A stretch of DNA of 64,000 bases from an uncultured Oscillospiraceae bacterium (GTDB lineage: Bacteria > Bacillota > Clostridia > Oscillospirales > Oscillospiraceae), in contig CAKTPP010000008.1 of assembly GCA_934591895.1 (NCBI GenBank), forward strand, positions 62,001-126,000, read 5' to 3'. The notes under the pieces were generated by a model. The model did not search any database, had not been told where the DNA came from, and saw only the letters and a list, made by a program, of their open reading frames with translations. The position numbers and the translations under genes were made by a program. The first letter of the stretch is position 1. Each line of letters opens with the position of its first letter. Below are positions 61,431 through 64,000 of the stretch, in pieces.

Positions 61431-61464
61431 GCCGGCCGTTTCTTCGGAAGCGGCCGGCTTTTTT
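61431..61464 (+). terminator. Terminator after the giant SLH gene
   Basis: GCCGGCCG pairs with CGGCCGGC around a TTTCTTCGGAAG loop that itself pairs partly, followed by TTTTTT. Confidence 0.9.
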
Positions 61465-61547
61465 GCGTGCCGCTGCGTCGGAAACCGTCTTGACAGATGC
61501 AACAAAGCGCCTTCGGATTTTTCGGTTTTTTTCGGTCAAAGCGCGCC

Positions 61548-61577
61548 TTGACGCGCACCGGACACGGGTGTTATCAT
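61548..61577 (+). promoter_or_regulatory. Promoter for the T-box-controlled transporter
   Basis: TTGACG and TATCAT lie 18 bases apart, just before the T-box leader. Confidence 0.6.
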
Positions 61578-61584
61578 CAAGCCA

Positions 61585-61866
61585 TCAAACGCGAAGACAC
61601 AGAGTAGTAAGCAGGAATGTCCTTTCAGAGAAGTGCCGGGTGGTGCGAGGCACAAAGCGTACAGACCTGCCGAACTGGCTGAACAGCGGCTGCGCTGAAC
61701 GAGAGTAGGTGCAGACGGGTGCGCCCGTTATTGTGCAGGGATATGATGGTATCCCGGATAAGTGCGTCCCCGCTCGCGGGGGCGAAGAAGAGTGGTACCG
61801 CGGAGGGTTTTCGGCCTTTCGTCTCTTCTGCCAGAGGGCAGGAAAGACGGAGGGTTTTCTTTTTTC
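61585..61866 (+). promoter_or_regulatory. T-box riboswitch upstream of an amino-acid-type transporter
   Basis: Stem I has the AGTA S-turn (61604 region), arms GCAGG/CCTGC and AGTGCC/GGCAC, and the distal loop GGTGCGAGG. Stems II/III follow (GGGATA...TATCCC). The conserved bulge motif AAGAGTGGTACCGCGG is at 61788-61803. The terminator is GTCTCTTCTGCC pairing with GGCAGGAAAGAC, then a T-rich run. The specifier lies in CGAACTGG (61671-61678); UGG (Trp) or CUG (Leu) both fit, and I cannot decide. This fills the 61392-61908 gap together with the preceding terminator and promoter. Confidence 0.88.
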
Positions 61867-61908
61867 CTGCCAGACCATCAGACTATGCTTATGCAGGAGG
61901 AATGAATC

Positions 61909-63150
61909 ATGAAAACCCAGACCAAAACCAGAACCATACCCAAGACCCCGTTTCTTGCCGCCTTCTCGGTCGGCGCGGTGCTGTTTTCCGCGCATGCCGG
62001 CGGCGGCTTTGCGACCGGCAATCAGGCCAACACCTACTATGTCGGCCTCGGCTGGGCCGGCATCGTGTCGGCAATCGTTGCCATGCTGCTGCTCACGCTC
62101 ACGATGCGCGAGGCCATGATCATGTACAATTCCCGCGGCCTGACAAGCTACAAGCAGCTGTTCGAGACGCTCTACCATCCATTCGATAAGATCGAGTGGC
62201 TCTTTGAGATCTTCTTTTACATCATGGTGCTCATGGCTGTCGCGGCGGCTATCTCGGGTGCTGCGTCCGCGCTGCGGAGCTATTTCGGCGTGAACTACTA
62301 TCTCGGCGTTGCGGCCGTCGGCTGCCTCGTGCTGCTCCTGACCATTTTCGGCGCCGGTATCGTCCGCGCGGCATCCACCTATATGGGCATCGCCATCCTC
62401 GTCACCGCCATCACCATCTACGCCGTCGGCATTTTCAAGAGCGAGTCGCCGCTGTTCACCGTCCTCGGCGCGGATTTTCAGACGACCGGTTTTGCCAATG
62501 TCCCCAAAGCGATCTTTAACGCCTTCACCTATGCCGGCTTCCAGTGCGTCACGCTGCCGACCATGATCGCCTGCGGCACGACCATGCGCAGCAGGCAGGG
62601 CTGTGCCAAGGCCATGTGGATCTCCTTTGCCATGAATGCCGTTGCGCTCGTGCTGTCCGTGTTCATGCTCATCAGCTGGCGCGGCGTCTACACCGCCGTG
62701 GACGGCGGCACGACCATCCCCACGCTCACGGTCTGCAACGCCATGGGCATCCGCGCGCTCACCGCGGTTTACGGTGTCTGCCTCATGCTCTGCCTCATCT
62801 CCACGGGCGTGACGACGATCTTCGGCTTCGTCGCCCGCTTTGAAAAGCTGCCGATGTTCCGCGGCATCCAGTCCGCGCCGGTGCGCAGCGCCATCGTGTC
62901 CGCGTTCATCATCATTTTGTCCATGTCCATCTCCATGGCCGGCCTCACGAACATCATCAAGTACGGCTATGGCTACTGCGGCTATCTCGGCATCGCGGTC
63001 GTGGTCGTTCCGTTCCTGACCGTCGGCGTGTACAAAAACCGCAGGTACATCCGCGAGCATGGTCTTGTGCAGGGCTTTGCCGCCGCGCAGCCGGAGACCG
63101 AAGCGGCCGGGCAGACGCAGCCCGCCGCCGTCCCCGCCGCAGCGAAATAA
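61909..63150 (+). CDS. YkvI-family membrane transporter (amino-acid permease-like)
   Basis: The 413-residue protein has about ten hydrophobic helices and belongs to the YkvI group of the amino-acid/polyamine/organocation superfamily. The first helix has the unwound SVGAVLFSAHAGGGFATGNQ motif (in two parts: SVGAVLFSAH, GGGFATGN), typical for substrate and sodium binding. The C-terminal tail (~385-413) is Ala/Pro-rich and cytoplasmic. GGAGGA lies before the ATG. The T-box leader indicates that expression rises when one tRNA is uncharged, so the substrate is probably the matching amino acid. This is inferred from regulation, not from binding residues. Confidence 0.85.
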   Translation: MKTQTKTRTIPKTPFLAAFSVGAVLFSAHAGGGFATGNQANTYYVGLGWAGIVSAIVAMLLLTLTMREAMIMYNSRGLTSYKQLFETLYHPFDKIEWLFEIFFYIMVLMAVAAAISGAASALRSYFGVNYYLGVAAVGCLVLLLTIFGAGIVRAASTYMGIAILVTAITIYAVGIFKSESPLFTVLGADFQTTGFANVPKAIFNAFTYAGFQCVTLPTMIACGTTMRSRQGCAKAMWISFAMNAVALVLSVFMLISWRGVYTAVDGGTTIPTLTVCNAMGIRALTAVYGVCLMLCLISTGVTTIFGFVARFEKLPMFRGIQSAPVRSAIVSAFIIILSMSISMAGLTNIIKYGYGYCGYLGIAVVVVPFLTVGVYKNRRYIREHGLVQGFAAAQPETEAAGQTQPAAVPAAAK

Positions 63151-63157
63151 CAAAGAG

Positions 63158-63195
63158 ACACCTCACAGCAGCACTTGCCGCTGCGAGGTGTTTTT
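63158..63195 (+). terminator. Terminator after the transporter gene
   Basis: ACACCTC-CAGC pairs with GCTG-GAGGTGT with one bulge on each side, followed by TTTTT. Confidence 0.8.
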
Positions 63196-63251
63196 GCAAA
63201 TACGTGAGATACATGCCTTATGGAGCCTTTATCGACCGCTGCACTGGCGTG

Positions 63252-63280
63252 TTGACAGGTTTTCGCGCGCCTGCTATCAT
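63252..63280 (+). promoter_or_regulatory. Promoter for the DUF7336-like gene
   Basis: TTGACA and TATCAT are separated by 17 bases, 60 bases before the start codon. Confidence 0.75.
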
Positions 63281-63340
63281 GGCAGTGCCGCGCAGAAATT
63301 CTGCTTGCGGAGATTACAGAAGTCATGGAGAAAACGACAG

Positions 63341-63769
63341 ATGAAAATTTATGAATTGGTGCACATGCACGGGGCGGAAACGCTGGCGGATGGCCGCTTC
63401 CACTACGGGGATTGCGCGATGCTCGGCTGCTTTTCGTCGGCGGAGCGGGTGGCAGCAGCAATCGAAAACTATCGCAGCATTCCCGGTTTTTGTGATTATC
63501 CCAACGGATTTGTCGTTTTTGCGCACGAAGTGGAAGAGCATGCGGTGCTCGTTTATCTGGCCAATGTCTACATTCACGATGCGGAATATGAATTTGAATA
63601 TAGCCGGAACCTCGGTGTATTTAAAAATGAAGGTGACGCTCGACTTGCCGTCGAGGTTTTCCGGCAGGATAATTCCACGCGGTGGGAAGTAGATGGTTTG
63701 ATTGTGGAGTGGAGTGTTGACCAATACACGCTGGATGAAATGAACTGCACAGACGGTTTCGAATATTGA
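63341..63769 (+). CDS. Small protein of unknown function, N-terminus DUF7336-like
   Basis: The 142-residue soluble protein begins MKIYELVHMHG and has the pattern GCFSSAERVAAAIENYRSIPGF...YPNGF in its first 65 residues. This resembles the small alpha/beta DUF7336 domain (a strand, a helix with paired A-A-I, then GF.DYP.GF). The rest is acidic, without known motifs. GGAG is 10 bases before the ATG. A 10-codon open frame (start 63325) overlaps its beginning. The second half is clearly more AT-rich than neighbouring genes, hinting at a separate origin. The promoter is strong, the function unknown. Confidence 0.68.
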   Translation: MKIYELVHMHGAETLADGRFHYGDCAMLGCFSSAERVAAAIENYRSIPGFCDYPNGFVVFAHEVEEHAVLVYLANVYIHDAEYEFEYSRNLGVFKNEGDARLAVEVFRQDNSTRWEVDGLIVEWSVDQYTLDEMNCTDGFEY

Positions 63770-63854
63770 GACAGTGAGTGACTCCGGCATTCCCGTACGG
63801 CCCGAGGTAGGTGCGGCCACGGTGAAATAAGGCAAAATAACATATTACAAGAAT

Positions 63855-63893
63855 CGCCCCGCAGCAGAGCTTCTGCTGCGGGGCGTACTTTTT
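63855..63893. terminator. Terminator between convergent genes
   Basis: CGCCCCGCAGCAGA pairs with TCTGCTGCGGGGCG around GCT, followed by TACTTTTTAT. Confidence 0.85.
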
Positions 63894-63903
63894 ATGACCT
63901 TAT

Positions 63904-64000
63904 TTATGCCGCCGGTTCCCATTCGACCGTGTCGAGCATGGCGAGCACCTGCTCACCCTGTGCCGCGAACCACGGCGCGTTCGGATCGGCCCAGGCAACG
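63904..64000 (-). CDS. C-terminal end of an unidentified protein (start outside window)
   Basis: Reading the minus strand, the last 31 codons give ...VAWADPNAPWFAAQGEQVLA...TVEWEPAA followed by TAA, with codon use typical of this genome. The terminator just downstream on the minus strand supports a genuine gene end. Too little is visible to name a family. Confidence 0.6.
   Translation of the reverse strand, partial: VAWADPNAPWFAAQGEQVLAMLDTVEWEPAA

Noticed and set aside
61463..61708. An 81-codon frame running through the T-box leader
   Set aside because: It lies within a recognisable structured RNA, has no ribosome site and no similarity to known proteins.

Overview
The window is about 64 kb of GC-rich chromosomal DNA from a low-branching Firmicute, most likely a Clostridia member of the Oscillospiraceae type. 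This placement is an inference. It rests on Shine-Dalgarno-led genes, sigma-A promoters standing out against a GC-rich background, T-box leaders, Mini-RNase III, RqcH, YhaM, IreB, TrmFO, a NadD-YqeK fusion and S-layer-homology (SLH) surface proteins. I see no prophage, insertion sequence, CRISPR array or rRNA.

Positions 1-30200 are tightly packed plus-strand housekeeping genes, many overlapping by 1-20 bases. They run: uppP (partial), ftsK, mrnC, rqcH, vanZ-like; an amino-acid breakdown block (a cysteine desulfidase-like gene and sdaAB/sdaAA, each unit with its own promoter and terminator); yhaM, cca, a SpoU methyltransferase, dprA, topA, trmFO, plsX, rnc; then smc, ftsY, an XTP pyrophosphatase, yhbY, nadD-yqeK, an LCP ligase, rsfS, leuS and rpsU. 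The theme is cell wall, chromosome handling, RNA maturation and ribosome function.

Positions 30190-50820 change strand repeatedly. A Crp/Fnr regulator plus a SUFU-domain gene diverge from an iron-sulfur protein around an FNR-shaped operator. Then come tRNA-Gln(CUG), ireB and T-box-controlled pheST, which diverges from nnrD, a lipoprotein, alr and mazF. After them lie two unknown genes, a pyrimidine nucleoside phosphorylase, an SGNH hydrolase, an EF-G-like GTPase with altered G motifs, a membrane protein that looks like a decayed P-type ATPase, rlmB, a rhomboid-like protein with a zinc ribbon, a DapF-fold racemase resembling staphylococcal CntK, and a small zinc ribbon.

Positions 50820-64000 are the accessory part. 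Two large exported SLH proteins follow one strong promoter and an elaborate palindromic element. The first has a caspase/gingipain-like His/Cys pair. The second (2353 residues) has a flavinylation-type FMN-binding domain, five long beta-rich repeat modules, a degenerate second FMN domain and three SLH repeats. A T-box leader then controls a YkvI-type transporter, followed by a small uncharacterised gene and the end of a minus-strand gene. The surface pair, the palindrome, the pseudo-P-type ATPase and the CntK-like enzyme are the least ordinary items.
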